Below, in pieces: positions 32,213 to 39,799 of a DNA stretch of 39,799 nucleotides. The notes below the pieces were generated by a model that saw only the letters and a program-made list of their open reading frames with translations, was not told the DNA's origin and made no database searches. The stretch is from Gillisia hiemivivida (GTDB lineage Bacteria > Bacteroidota > Bacteroidia > Flavobacteriales > Flavobacteriaceae). How positions within the stretch are numbered: position 1 is the first letter of the stretch; each line of letters begins with the position of its first letter. The position numbers were made by a program, and so were the translations under genes. The stretch lies in the NCBI RefSeq assembly GCF_007997295.1, contig NZ_VORY01000025.1, positions 1 through 39,799 on the forward strand. Reading direction: 5' to 3'.

Positions 32213-33478
32213 TTACTTATAAATTAGATACTCTGCCCTCATTTGTTCAAATGCTGAAAGATCTTCTTGCCAAGTAGCTTTAATTTCTTCTGAAGTCATT
32301 CCTGCTTCAATTTGTTTTTGAAGTTCTGGGCCACCTGCAAGTTTTGTGAAAAATGAATTGAAAAAACCGTTCTGATTTTCAGTATTCTCATATGCATCTA
32401 TAAGCCATTTCAAATTTATCCCTTCCAGGAATGGAGTTTCACTAAGATCTTTTCCATTACATAGCTGTCCTAAATGTTTAGGACTTTTAGCGCCTTCTAA
32501 AGATTCTGGTGTATATGAAAAATTGTAAATTTCTTGATTCAAAAAAGGAGAGCCATAAACTTGAAATTGCTTGTTGGTCCCTCTTCCCGCGTTCACATTA
32601 GTACCTTCAAAAAAGCACAAACTAGGATACAAATTAATGGCCTTCGAATTGGGTAAATTTGGTGAGGGTTTTACAGGAAGTTCATATTTAAGATCATGAG
32701 TATAATTCTCCATTTCAATAATCTGCAGGTCACACTGAATCCCATTTTTCACCCATTTTTCTCCATTGATCATCTGTGCATATTCTCCCATAGTTAATCC
32801 ATGCACCACTGGAATAGGATGCATTCCCACAAAACTGCTATGTGCTGGCTTTAAAACAGGACCATCAATATAATGGCCATTAGGATTAGGTCTATCCAGA
32901 ATAATAAGCTGAATACTATTTTCCGCACATGCTTCCATCACATAATGTAAGGACGAAATATAGGTATAGAATCTGGCGCCTACATCTTGAAGATCAAATA
33001 TCATTACCTCAATGCCTTTTAATTGCTCCGGTTTGGGCTTTTTATTATCTCCGTAAAGCGAAATAATGGGGATTCCTGTTTTTAAATCTTTTCCATCCTT
33101 TATGGTTTCTCCGGCATCGGCAGTACCACGAAAGCCATGTTCTGGTGAAAAAATATTTACGATGTCTATATTTAAGGACACTAAAGAATCTACCAAGTGG
33201 GTATAGGTTGGAGTTTTATTTTCTGGAGAACTATTCAAGATCAAACTACTTTGATTACCTACAATTCCTATTTTCTTGTTCTTCAGAAGAGGAAGGTAAG
33301 CTTCAGTTCTATTAGCGCCCAAAACTAATTTTGGTGAGATTTTTTCAGAAGAAATAATGGAATCTTTTTCCTTGGATACATCCGTAGCTTCTGAGTTGAT
33401 TTGTCCAGTTCCTCTCCCGCAGGAAACACTAAGCATAAGAACGAATAAAAATGTATTTTTGAAGAATCTATAAACCAT
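32213..33478 (-). CDS. DUF1343 (NamZ-like) exo-beta-N-acetylmuramidase lipoprotein
   Basis: This 421-residue exported lipoprotein has lipobox SVSC near residue 20. The DUF1343 marks are all present: KKIGIVGNQSSLI (about residues 68-80), NIFSPEHGFRGTADAGE (about 111-127), MIFDLQDVGARFYTYISSLH (about 159-178), LDRPNPNGHYIDGP and GRGTNKQFQVYGSP. Family members studied in Bacillus and Tannerella (NamZ) remove N-acetylmuramic acid from non-reducing ends of peptidoglycan chains, so a cell-wall recycling role is likely. Its start codon lies only 9 bases from the start of the divergent permease gene. Confidence 0.9.
   Translation of the reverse strand: MVYRFFKNTFLFVLMLSVSCGRGTGQINSEATDVSKEKDSIISSEKISPKLVLGANRTEAYLPLLKNKKIGIVGNQSSLILNSSPENKTPTYTHLVDSLVSLNIDIVNIFSPEHGFRGTADAGETIKDGKDLKTGIPIISLYGDNKKPKPEQLKGIEVMIFDLQDVGARFYTYISSLHYVMEACAENSIQLIILDRPNPNGHYIDGPVLKPAHSSFVGMHPIPVVHGLTMGEYAQMINGEKWVKNGIQCDLQIIEMENYTHDLKYELPVKPSPNLPNSKAINLYPSLCFFEGTNVNAGRGTNKQFQVYGSPFLNQEIYNFSYTPESLEGAKSPKHLGQLCNGKDLSETPFLEGINLKWLIDAYENTENQNGFFNSFFTKLAGGPELQKQIEAGMTSEEIKATWQEDLSAFEQMRAEYLIYK
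33454..33461 (+). promoter_or_regulatory. Possible -7 box of the permease gene inside the DUF1343 gene
   Basis: TATTTTTG matches TAnnTTTG and lies 26 bases before the permease TTG start, within codons 6-9 of the divergent NamZ-like gene. It is a weak call in AT-rich DNA. Confidence 0.35.
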
Positions 33479-33487
33479 GAATCTATC

Positions 33488-34723
33488 TTGAATTTAGAAT
33501 TTTTTATAGCCAAACGGCTTATCCGGGCAAAGAAGTATAAAAGTAGTATTTCGGCACCGATTATAAAAATTGCAATTGCAGCAATCGCTATTGGGGTGAT
33601 TATGATGCTAGTTTCTTTTGCAACCGGGATGGGGCTTCAGGTTAAGATACGTGAAAAGATCGCAGCTTTTAATGGGCATATCACTATCCAGAGTTACGAT
33701 AATAACAGTTCCCAAGTCTCCTTAATGCCTGTTTCTCTTGAACAGGATTTTTATCCAGAATTTAAATCGGTAGAAGGAATTACGCATATTCAGGCCGTTG
33801 CTACAAAGGCCGGTATAATTAGAACAGAAACCGATTTTGAAGGGCTTATTGTAAAAGGCGTTGGCGCAGATTTTAAATGGGAGAACTTTACCGACTTTTT
33901 AGTAGATGGCGAATTGCCAGATTATACTGATAACCTAAATGAAGATGTTCTTATTTCTCAATACATCGCTAATAGATTAGGTTTTAAAGTGGGGGATAAG
34001 ATTATCACCTATTTTCTTAGGGAAGATGCTAGTAGACCACCATTGTTAAGAGCTTTTATGGTTAAAGGGATCTACAATTCTGGTTTTCAGGAATTTGATA
34101 AGCTTTATATGCTCTCAGATATCCGACATATTCAGCGAATAAATGGTTGGGATAATAATCAGGTTGGAGGATTTGAGGTATTTATTGAAGATTTTGATGA
34201 ATTAGACCTCAAAGGTGCAGAGGTCTATGATAACACCAATTCATTTTTAGATACCCAGACTATCAAACAGAAATACGCTTCTATTTTTGAGTGGGTATCT
34301 TTATTCGATTTTAATATCGCACTCATTATAGGAATCATGATCCTGGTTGCAGGAATCAATATGATTACCGCGCTGCTAGTTCTAATTTTAGAACGCACAC
34401 AGATGATCGGGATCTTAAAGGCACTTGGTGGTAGTGACTGGAGTATTAGAAAGATCTTTTTATATAATGCTTCCTATTTAATTCTCTTAGGTTTATTCTG
34501 GGGAAACCTTATAGGATTAGGTTTGCTTTTTATTCAGAAGTATTTCAAACTTTTCCCATTAAATCCAGAAACCTATTATGTTACTGAAATTCCAGTTTAT
34601 ATTGGTTGGGAGTATATTCTAGGTGTGAATATTGGAACTTTGGTCTTATGTCTTCTCATGCTATTGATCCCTTCCATAATAATCACCAAGATCTCACCAG
34701 TAAAAGCAATGAAATTCGACTAA
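33488..34723 (+). CDS. FtsX-fold ABC permease, LolC/LolE type
   Basis: This 411-residue protein begins NLEFFIAKRLIRAKKYKSSI from a TTG codon. There is no in-frame ATG nearby, and relatives start at this same residue, so I accept the TTG. The first membrane helix is at about 25-48. A large periplasmic domain follows (about 49-270, with KVGDKIITYFLRE). Three more helices lie near 276-300, 325-347 and 368-392. The FtsX motif LLVLILERTQMIGILKALGG precedes a short C-terminus. This is the architecture of lipoprotein-release permeases (LolC/E). Its ATPase partner LolD is not adjacent; the FtsE at 21055 is 12 kb away. Confidence 0.88.
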   Translation: MNLEFFIAKRLIRAKKYKSSISAPIIKIAIAAIAIGVIMMLVSFATGMGLQVKIREKIAAFNGHITIQSYDNNSSQVSLMPVSLEQDFYPEFKSVEGITHIQAVATKAGIIRTETDFEGLIVKGVGADFKWENFTDFLVDGELPDYTDNLNEDVLISQYIANRLGFKVGDKIITYFLREDASRPPLLRAFMVKGIYNSGFQEFDKLYMLSDIRHIQRINGWDNNQVGGFEVFIEDFDELDLKGAEVYDNTNSFLDTQTIKQKYASIFEWVSLFDFNIALIIGIMILVAGINMITALLVLILERTQMIGILKALGGSDWSIRKIFLYNASYLILLGLFWGNLIGLGLLFIQKYFKLFPLNPETYYVTEIPVYIGWEYILGVNIGTLVLCLLMLLIPSIIITKISPVKAMKFD

Positions 34724-34760
34724 CTTCTGAGGTACTGTATTTACAGATTCACTCAAAACC

Positions 34761-34791
34761 TTGCAAAGTGATATTCTGAAGAGTATCTTTG
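34761..34791 (+). promoter_or_regulatory. Well-formed promoter of the cysteine synthase-like gene
   Basis: TTG at 34761-34763, 20 bases of spacing and TATCTTTG at 34784-34791 fit the Bacteroidetes -33/-7 promoter. The ATG follows 18 bases after the -7 box. Confidence 0.7.
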
Positions 34792-34809
34792 CACTTTCAA
34801 AAATAAAAT

Positions 34810-35790
34810 ATGGAATACGCTGAAAATATATTAGGAACCATTGGGAATACGCCATTGGTGAAAATGAATAAACTTACCGCAGAGATTGATGCATTAGTAT
34901 TAGCGAAATACGAAACTTTTAATCCGGGGAATTCTGCAAAGGATAGAATGGCAGTTAAAATGATCGAAGAAGCTGAAGCTAGTGGATTACTACAGCCAGG
35001 AGGTACCATTATAGAAGGAACTTCAGGGAATACTGGAATGGGATTGGCACTTGTAGCAATCATTAAAGGATACAAAATGATTTGTGTGCTTAGCGATAAG
35101 CAAAGCAAGGAAAAGATGGATATTCTTAGAGCTGTTGGAAGTGAAGTAGTAGTTTGCCCTACAGATGTGGCTCCAGAAGACCCAAGATCTTATTATTCTA
35201 CTTCTAAACGTTTAGCTGAAGAAACGCCTAATTCTTGGTATGTAAATCAGTATGATAATCCGGCGAATACACAAGCGCATTACGAAAGTACAGGTCCGGA
35301 AATTTGGAAACAAACAGATGGTAAGGTCACACATTTCGTAGTAGGAGTAGGGACAGGTGGAACTATTTCTGGGGTTGCTAAATATTTGAAAGAGCAAAAT
35401 CCGAATATAAAAATTTGGGGAATAGATACTTATGGATCGGTATTCAAGAAATATCATGAAACTGGGATCTTCGATGAAAATGAAATTTATTCTTATGTAA
35501 CCGAAGGAATTGGAGAAGATATTCTTCCTAAAAATGTAGATTTTTCATTAATAGATGGTTTCACGAAAGTAACCGATAAAGATGCTGCAGTTTATACTCG
35601 GAGACTTGCAAAAGAAGAAGGAATGTTTCTTGGAAATAGTGCGGGAGCTGCTGTAAAGGGACTACTTCAATTAAAAGAACATTTCACAAAAGATGATGTA
35701 GTTGTAGTCTTGTTCCATGATCATGGAAGTAGATATGTGGGAAAAATGTTCAATGATGAATGGATGAAGAAAATGGGTTATATAGAATAA
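34810..35790 (+). CDS. PLP-dependent cysteine synthase / cystathionine beta-synthase-like enzyme
   Basis: This 326-residue fold-type II PLP enzyme has the PLP lysine in NPGNSAKDRMA (about residues 39-49), the Asn-containing loop IIEGTSGNTGMGLAL (about 67-81), the phosphate loop VGVGTGGTISGVAKYL (about 178-193) and the Ser site FLGNSAGAA near residue 280. The spacing resembles cystathionine beta-synthase catalytic cores as much as O-acetylserine sulfhydrylase (CysK/CysM). The inner TEGIGEDILPKNVD stretch favours the CBS-like branch. There is no haem or Bateman domain. It makes cysteine or cystathionine; which one cannot be told from motifs alone. It has its own promoter and terminator. Confidence 0.88.
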   Translation: MEYAENILGTIGNTPLVKMNKLTAEIDALVLAKYETFNPGNSAKDRMAVKMIEEAEASGLLQPGGTIIEGTSGNTGMGLALVAIIKGYKMICVLSDKQSKEKMDILRAVGSEVVVCPTDVAPEDPRSYYSTSKRLAEETPNSWYVNQYDNPANTQAHYESTGPEIWKQTDGKVTHFVVGVGTGGTISGVAKYLKEQNPNIKIWGIDTYGSVFKKYHETGIFDENEIYSYVTEGIGEDILPKNVDFSLIDGFTKVTDKDAAVYTRRLAKEEGMFLGNSAGAAVKGLLQLKEHFTKDDVVVVLFHDHGSRYVGKMFNDEWMKKMGYIE

Positions 35791-35813
35791 TTATCACAAA
35801 AATAGATTTTAGG

Positions 35814-35838
35814 AGACGCCCGATGGGCGTCTTTTTTA
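35814..35838. terminator. Terminator between convergent genes
   Basis: AGACGCCC GAT GGGCGTCT is followed by TTTTTTA. It ends the cysteine synthase-like gene, and its last bases touch the stop of the minus-strand gene. Confidence 0.85.
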
Positions 35839-36183
35839 TTTACGGAATTGCAAAAAATAAAAGATCAAACTTCCGCTTAGATACATGATAACATCCAGAA
35901 TATCTGCAGTATATCTGGGTTCTACCGGAGGAAGGTAAATTTCAAAGTAGACGGCATAAAGTACGGTTAATGAAAGTGTGGTGAAGAGGGAGAGTCTAAT
36001 TGTAGAATCTCGTTTTATAAAATGAACTGCGTGCAGACATATAGTAAGAACTATGGGCATACATAAAAAGTCATTTACATAAAATCTCGCCCAATTTGGA
36101 AGAGCTATCTCAAAATAGTAGGATAACTGAATGCCAATAAATATGAGAAGGAAAAAGAAAATAACGTAGCGAAGAATTTTCAT
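35836..36183 (-). CDS. Small conserved membrane protein
   Basis: The ATG at 36183 gives 115 residues (MKILRYVIFFFLLIFIGIQL at the start); longer frames begin inside the upstream gene and are unlikely. There are four hydrophobic segments, with FYVNDFLCMPIVLTICLHAV in the second and YTADILDVIMYLSGSLIFYF at the end. The NDFLCMP and YTADxLDV patterns recur in small Bacteroidetes proteins that databases label magnesium citrate secondary transporter. That label rests on weak evidence, so I leave the function open. The start shares ATGA with the stop of the upstream gene (36180-36419), so the two are coupled. Confidence 0.7.
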   Translation of the reverse strand: MKILRYVIFFFLLIFIGIQLSYYFEIALPNWARFYVNDFLCMPIVLTICLHAVHFIKRDSTIRLSLFTTLSLTVLYAVYFEIYLPPVEPRYTADILDVIMYLSGSLIFYFLQFRK

Positions 36184-36419
36184 AATAAAAACACGGAGAC
36201 TACAAAAGCGATAGCCATTCCTATTGCCATTACAATGATCCAAACGGTGAAACCAGCCCTGGCAAAGAACCGAATAAACTTATTGGGATGTTCGCGTAAA
36301 GACGTGCTCCCTTTTTTTGTGTTAGGAGTATCATTCGGGGGTTTTACAGAACCCTTTCCATTATCTGGCACCGACTTTTTATTTTGGTCTCCTGAATTGG
36401 CTGAATTGTTTGGGCTCAT
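36180..36419 (-). CDS. Small single-helix membrane protein, coupled to the next gene
   Basis: This 79-residue protein has a polar, unordered N-terminal half (SPNNSANSGDQNKKSVPDNG, with many Asn, Lys and Pro) and then one hydrophobic helix (VWIIVMAIGMAIAFVVSVFLL) at its end. The two genes overlap by ATGA, so they probably act together. The tail-anchored design suggests a partner or regulatory subunit. I do not recognise the family. Confidence 0.65.
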   Translation of the reverse strand: MSPNNSANSGDQNKKSVPDNGKGSVKPPNDTPNTKKGSTSLREHPNKFIRFFARAGFTVWIIVMAIGMAIAFVVSVFLL

Positions 36420-36555
36420 AAAGTTTATTTAATTAAATATAAGATAAATAAAAACAGCACTTCAGCAAAAAAAACTAAAGCAATTTTAGTCCCGGGTTAA
36501 CTAAGAATTAGCATTCGACACCAAATAAGAAGACCCCACAGTAAGGTGAAAATGC

Positions 36556-36641
36556 TTTTTTAATCGCTCATTGAGGGTCCAATTCTAGGCCCAATAATTA
36601 TCGGGACATTTCTCGTGGGCTTTCCACGAGATTCTTGGTTT
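36556..36641 (+). repeat. REP-like intergenic repeat, copy 4 (worn)
   Basis: TTTTTAATCGCTCATTGAGG, then ATCGGGACATTTCTCGTGGG and TTTCCACGAGATTCTTGG. Order and ends match the other copies, with substitutions in the first hairpin (CGCTCATTGAGGG). It lies between two minus-strand genes. Confidence 0.65.
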
Positions 36642-36650
36642 AAAAAGGTT

Positions 36651-37214
36651 TTATTCCCAACCCCAAGGAGCTTCCGGAGCCTCTACAGGATTAGAGAGAT
36701 TAAAGTAAACGTTGAAAGCAGGATTATCTGTTCCAATTCTTTTTAGGTTATAAGAAAAAATAGATTCATCAAGTGTTATCCACCATACGTTTGTAGCAGC
36801 ATAACCTATGAGATCTCTGGTTTCCTGATCTGCCGGAAAAAACTGAAGCTTGTCAGACCCTGTATTAGTGCTGATTCCGCCATATTGTGTAATGGCGTCC
36901 TCACTACCATCTTCGTGACGATGATCGTGTTTTAATTTTATTCGATCTCCTTCTAAAGTTAAAACCCAAGTACGGGATTTATCAGCTCCCACATAGAAAG
37001 GGATTTTAATAGTATTTTCATCGCAAGCCAAAACATACATCACTAATTTTTTTCCAGAAAAACTGTCATTTTTTATAGATTCATCTAGCTTTCCTTCATA
37101 TGCTTTTCCGCAGTGTTCTTTTAAGTTATTCCAGAAAATTTGAGCTTGATTTTTATCTTGAGCGAGACTGTTGTCGGCAAAAATAAATACGAACAATAAA
37201 AACAAATACTTCAT
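36651..37214 (-). CDS. Secreted protein of unknown function
   Basis: This 187-residue protein has a signal peptide (MKYLFLLFVFIFADNSLAQ, cleavage near residue 19). The mature part contains HCGKAYEGKL near the start, a Cys in YVLACDENTI and a charged HDHRHEDGSED stretch (about 116-126) that could bind metal. It ends in a Pro-rich EAPEAPWGWE. The layout suggests a lipocalin-like beta barrel of the outer compartment, but I do not recognise a family. It is monocistronic; the stop lies 9 bases from the repeat copy at 36556-36641. Confidence 0.7.
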   Translation of the reverse strand: MKYLFLLFVFIFADNSLAQDKNQAQIFWNNLKEHCGKAYEGKLDESIKNDSFSGKKLVMYVLACDENTIKIPFYVGADKSRTWVLTLEGDRIKLKHDHRHEDGSEDAITQYGGISTNTGSDKLQFFPADQETRDLIGYAATNVWWITLDESIFSYNLKRIGTDNPAFNVYFNLSNPVEAPEAPWGWE

Positions 37215-37319
37215 AAATTAAATTTTTTCTAAATATACTATTTCAAACTCTTATATGTTTATTAAAATGGATTGTAGGCATTCTTATATAAATTACATTT
37301 CACCATAAATTAAAATCTT

Positions 37320-38024
37320 ATGAGATTAGTTTTAGTTGTCTTTGGTTTACTATTATTTATGATGAGTTGCAGTAGCTCTTCAGAAGCTTTGAAGCCTGAT
37401 GAAAGTGAGATTTCAGATAGCCCGGATAACTTGAGTTATTTGGCACTTGGGGATTCATATACCATTGGAGAAAGCATAGCTGAGGATTTGCGATGGCCTG
37501 TTCAACTTGTTAATCAATTACGGAATAAAGGATTAGAAATTAATGCGCCACGGATAATTGCTAAAACAGGTTGGACCACAGATAATTTATTAAACGCAAT
37601 AGATGCCAATCTTGGCAATGAGAGATATGATCTTGTTTCTGTTTTAATTGGAGTGAATAATCAATATCAGAATAAATCTATTATAGATTATGAAGCAGAT
37701 CTCAAAACCATCTTTACTGAAGCCATACAAGCTTCTAAAACAGGGAAAGAAGGTGTATTTGTAGTTAGTATTCCAGATTATGGAGCTACTCCATTTGGCG
37801 CTTCCAATGCTGAAGAAATAGGGAAAGAAATTGCCGAATTTAATGATGTTCTAAAAAAAGTGGCCAATCAATTTGATCTTTCTTTCTTTAATATTACGCC
37901 AATATCTAAAATGGCAAAATTTGATACATCTCTGGTAGTCAAGGACGGTTTGCTTCCAAGTGGGAAGATGTATACACTTTGGGTGGATCTATTTTTTGAT
38001 GAGGTTCTTGAAAAGTTGCAATAA
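37320..38024 (+). CDS. SGNH/GDSL-like lipoprotein with a missing catalytic His
   Basis: This 234-residue exported lipoprotein has lipobox MMSC near residue 17. It has SGNH block I YLALGDSYTIGES (about residues 40-52, nucleophile Ser in GDSY) and block III VSVLIGVNNQYQ with the conserved Gly and Asn. Block V would normally read DGLHPSGKMY, with Asp and His of the triad. Here it is KDGLLPSGKMY, so His is replaced by Leu (codon CTT, 37953-37955 region). The enzyme may be inactive, or another residue may act. The rest of the family fold looks intact and the length is normal. Confidence 0.85.
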   Translation: MRLVLVVFGLLLFMMSCSSSSEALKPDESEISDSPDNLSYLALGDSYTIGESIAEDLRWPVQLVNQLRNKGLEINAPRIIAKTGWTTDNLLNAIDANLGNERYDLVSVLIGVNNQYQNKSIIDYEADLKTIFTEAIQASKTGKEGVFVVSIPDYGATPFGASNAEEIGKEIAEFNDVLKKVANQFDLSFFNITPISKMAKFDTSLVVKDGLLPSGKMYTLWVDLFFDEVLEKLQ

Positions 38025-38092
38025 CAATTTCTTCAATATTTTTAACACATTAAGCATCAAATAGTTAATTGTAAAAGCTTTACATTTATTTG

Positions 38093-39376
38093 ATGCAAGA
38101 AGACTTTCTACATTATCTATGGAAATTTAAAAAGTTCGATTTTAGTAAAGCTATTACTACATCGAATTCTAACATTACGATTCTTGATATAGGGACTCAC
38201 AATCATCTTTCTGGCCCCGATTTTTTCAATGCTAAAATTGAAATTGATCATCAGCTATGGGCTGGAAATGTAGAAATTCATTTAAAATCTTCAGACTGGT
38301 ATCTCCATCGGCATGAAACAGATCCTAATTATGACAATGTGATACTGCATGTAGTTTGGGAAGATGATAGTGAGGTTTTTAGAAAAGACAATTCTGCAAT
38401 TCCTACTTTGGAATTAAAGGAGCTAGTGCATCCGGACTCTCTAGATAAGTATAGATCTTTACTATTGAACGGGTCAAAAAAATGGATCAACTGCGAAAAA
38501 GATTTTCATCTTTTTGATGATTTCTCAATGAATAACTGGTTGGAGCGGGTTTATTTTGAAAGGTTGGAGAAAAAGTCCATCAAGATTATGGAAATGCTGA
38601 AATCTACAGAGAACAATTGGGAAGAAGTTCTTTTTAAATTGCTTTTTAGAAATTTCGGACTAAAAGTAAATACTGATGCTTTTGAAAGTATTGCCAACAG
38701 TATAGATTTTAAAGTGATCCAAAAACTCGGAGACTCTTCTTTTAAAATGGAAGCCCTGATCTTTGGTCAAGCTGGTTTGTTAAATGAAAACATAGATCAA
38801 TCCTATTTCGCATCTCTAAAATCTGAATATCAATTTTTACAACAAAAATTCAATTTGGATAATTCTTCAGTGCTCCTGCCGCAATATTTTAGATTAAGAC
38901 CAGATAATTTTCCGACTATCAGGCTGTCACAATTAGCAGAACTTTATAGTAATATTCCGCATTTATTTTCAGAGATTATTAAGAGTAACAGCAAAGAAGA
39001 ATTTTATCGTCTTTTTAGTTCTAGCACTACAGAATTTTGGGAAACCCATTATACTTTTAAAAAGGAACATAAATGCAGAAAAAAGAAGCTCACCCAAAGT
39101 TTTATTGATCTTTTAATTATAAATACTATAGTTCCTTTTAAGTACTGCTACTTAAAGGAAACTGGAGATATGGAGACTTCAGAGACGCTTAATATTGTTG
39201 AACAAATAAAGCCCGAGAAGAATTCGATGGTAGAAAATTTTAATACTTTAAGATCAAAAACCGCGACTAACTCGTATCATTCTCAAGCTTTAGTTGAGCT
39301 CAAAACTGAATACTGCGATAAAAATGCGTGTTTACAATGTGGGCTTGGTGTAAAACTTATTCATGGATTGGTTTAG
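38093..39376 (+). CDS. DUF2851 family protein
   Basis: The ATG at 38093 gives 427 residues (the frame has a TTG just before it). The family opening is EDFLHYLWKFKKFD, followed by ILDIGTHNHLSGPDFFNAKI (about 30-49), WAGNVEIHLKSSDWYLHRHE and VILHVVWEDD. The Asp, Glu and Lys of PDF...NVEIHLKSSDW resemble a PD-(D/E)xK nuclease core, an inference often made for this family but not proved. It ends in a cysteine motif CDKNACLQCGLG. DUF2851 is found across Bacteroidetes and its role is unknown. It is followed 21 bases later by the PspC-like gene. Confidence 0.88.
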   Translation: MQEDFLHYLWKFKKFDFSKAITTSNSNITILDIGTHNHLSGPDFFNAKIEIDHQLWAGNVEIHLKSSDWYLHRHETDPNYDNVILHVVWEDDSEVFRKDNSAIPTLELKELVHPDSLDKYRSLLLNGSKKWINCEKDFHLFDDFSMNNWLERVYFERLEKKSIKIMEMLKSTENNWEEVLFKLLFRNFGLKVNTDAFESIANSIDFKVIQKLGDSSFKMEALIFGQAGLLNENIDQSYFASLKSEYQFLQQKFNLDNSSVLLPQYFRLRPDNFPTIRLSQLAELYSNIPHLFSEIIKSNSKEEFYRLFSSSTTEFWETHYTFKKEHKCRKKKLTQSFIDLLIINTIVPFKYCYLKETGDMETSETLNIVEQIKPEKNSMVENFNTLRSKTATNSYHSQALVELKTEYCDKNACLQCGLGVKLIHGLV

Positions 39377-39385
39377 AATAATAGT

Positions 39386-39393
39386 TATATTTG
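39386..39393 (+). promoter_or_regulatory. -7 box next to the PspC-like start
   Basis: TATATTTG at 39386-39393 matches TAnnTTTG, 4 bases before the GTG start at 39398. The mRNA may therefore be leaderless. TTG at 39368 is 15 bases upstream, a little short for -33. Confidence 0.4.
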
Positions 39394-39397
39394 AAAA

Positions 39398-39628
39398 GTG
39401 TTAAAACTTGTATATTCCATAAGGCATTATTTTGAGAGAAACGGCTTTTATGTTTCTTCGCGATTAGCAGATAAACTTGGTATTCGCGCTAAAACGATCA
39501 GGCTATTTTTTATTTACCTTTCTTTCGCAACCCTAGGACTGGGTTTTGCTTTTTATCTAACATTTGCTTTTTGGCTTAAATTGAAGGACTTGGTTTATAC
39601 TAAGCGCTCTTCGGTATTTGATCTATGA
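39398..39628 (+). CDS. PspC-like small membrane protein
   Basis: This 76-residue protein is read from a GTG start. It opens LKLVYSIRHYFERNGFYVSS then RLADKLGIRAKTIRLFFIYL. A basic segment with GxxxxxADKLGIR comes before the hydrophobic segment SFATLGLGFAFYLTFAFWL, which is the PspC domain order. PspC proteins are envelope-stress sensors, but this short family in Bacteroidetes is not linked to pspA here. The start codon is chosen because no ATG lies in frame nearby. It follows DUF2851 by 21 bases; the promoter at 39386 would allow separate expression. Confidence 0.7.
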   Translation: MLKLVYSIRHYFERNGFYVSSRLADKLGIRAKTIRLFFIYLSFATLGLGFAFYLTFAFWLKLKDLVYTKRSSVFDL

Positions 39629-39630
39629 GA

Positions 39631-39675
39631 TTTTTAGTTAATCCCTTATTGAGGGTTTAATTCCCGGTCCCGATA
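39631..39675 (+). repeat. REP-like intergenic repeat, copy 5 (5' part only)
   Basis: TTTTTAGTTAATCCCTTATT then GAGGGTTTAATTCCCGGTCC matches the first third of the family. The end motif GAGGTTCTTGATT is absent, so the copy is truncated. Confidence 0.55.
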
Positions 39676-39755
39676 GATTCTGTGTTAACTAACAAAAGGT
39701 TTTCTCTTTTATTTTATTATTTTTGTTACTCAAGACGGCTATAAGCTAGTCTGTA

Positions 39756-39796
39756 AAAGGATACTTTCTGCATTTGCATCTAGTGTCCTTTTTTGT
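39756..39796 (+). terminator. Terminator-like hairpin at the right edge
   Basis: AAAAGGATAC and GTGTCCTTTTTT pair with one mismatch around a 16-base loop and run into T's. Confidence 0.5.
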
Positions 39797-39799
39797 TGA

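Noticed and set aside
33488-34723. FtsX partner of FtsE
   Set aside because: The size (411 residues), the large periplasmic domain and the LLVLILERTQMIGILKALGG motif fit LolC/E rather than FtsX, and the gene is 12 kb from ftsE.

Overview
The window looks like chromosome from a marine-type Flavobacteriaceae bacterium (Bacteroidetes; Gramella/Gillisia/Salegentibacter-like, placed by resemblance only). The signs are AT-rich DNA, no clear Shine-Dalgarno sequences, promoter -7 boxes of the Bacteroidetes form TAnnTTTG (several read TATCTTTG), a tmRNA whose tag is GENNYALAA, many families known mainly from this phylum (DUF2851, DUF1343/NamZ, barrel-only TonB-receptor-like proteins, small 'magnesium citrate' membrane proteins), and REP-like palindromic repeats between genes.

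The left third (1-11.9 kb) reads as accessory DNA. It is loosely packed, has decayed genes (3539-3778, 7358-7537, 9292-9590), a probable insertion-sequence gene cut by the left edge, three REP-like repeats and genes of uneven base composition. Its intact genes concern the envelope and stress: a DUF2231 membrane protein with a small lipoprotein, a UPF0173 metallo-hydrolase, a DUF3347 lipoprotein, two MscS channels, a DUF998 membrane protein, DUF3891, MgtC/SapB and a flavin reductase. This stretch ends at ssrA (tmRNA, minus strand, 11918-12316). A degenerate second copy of the ssrA 3' end lies 158 bp further out, as expected if ssrA served as an integration site. No integrase lies inside the window.

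Right of ssrA the DNA is dense, ordinary chromosome: a lysine-type AlaDH/saccharopine dehydrogenase; a minus-strand run of outer-membrane barrel, BCCT osmolyte transporter and universal stress protein; kdsA; typA; a cluster of about three tandem hairpin repeats; ftsE; a 1006-residue exported TPR protein followed by a plugless TonB-receptor-like barrel; a PiT-like permease; an amidohydrolase lipoprotein; a metzincin-like lipoprotein; a methyltransferase divergent from a YkgJ-type cysteine-cluster protein; NamZ-like DUF1343 divergent from a LolC/E-type permease; a cysteine synthase/CBS-like enzyme; two coupled small membrane proteins; a secreted unknown; an SGNH-like lipoprotein that lacks its catalytic His; DUF2851; and a PspC-like protein.

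I saw no CRISPR array, prophage or complete defence system. The most interesting items are the porin-BCCT-Usp operon, the TPR/barrel pair, the apparently leaderless promoters, the ssrA 3'-end duplication, the dispersed and tandem palindromic repeats, and the small ORF coupled to DUF3891. No homology search was possible; names rest on recognised motifs.
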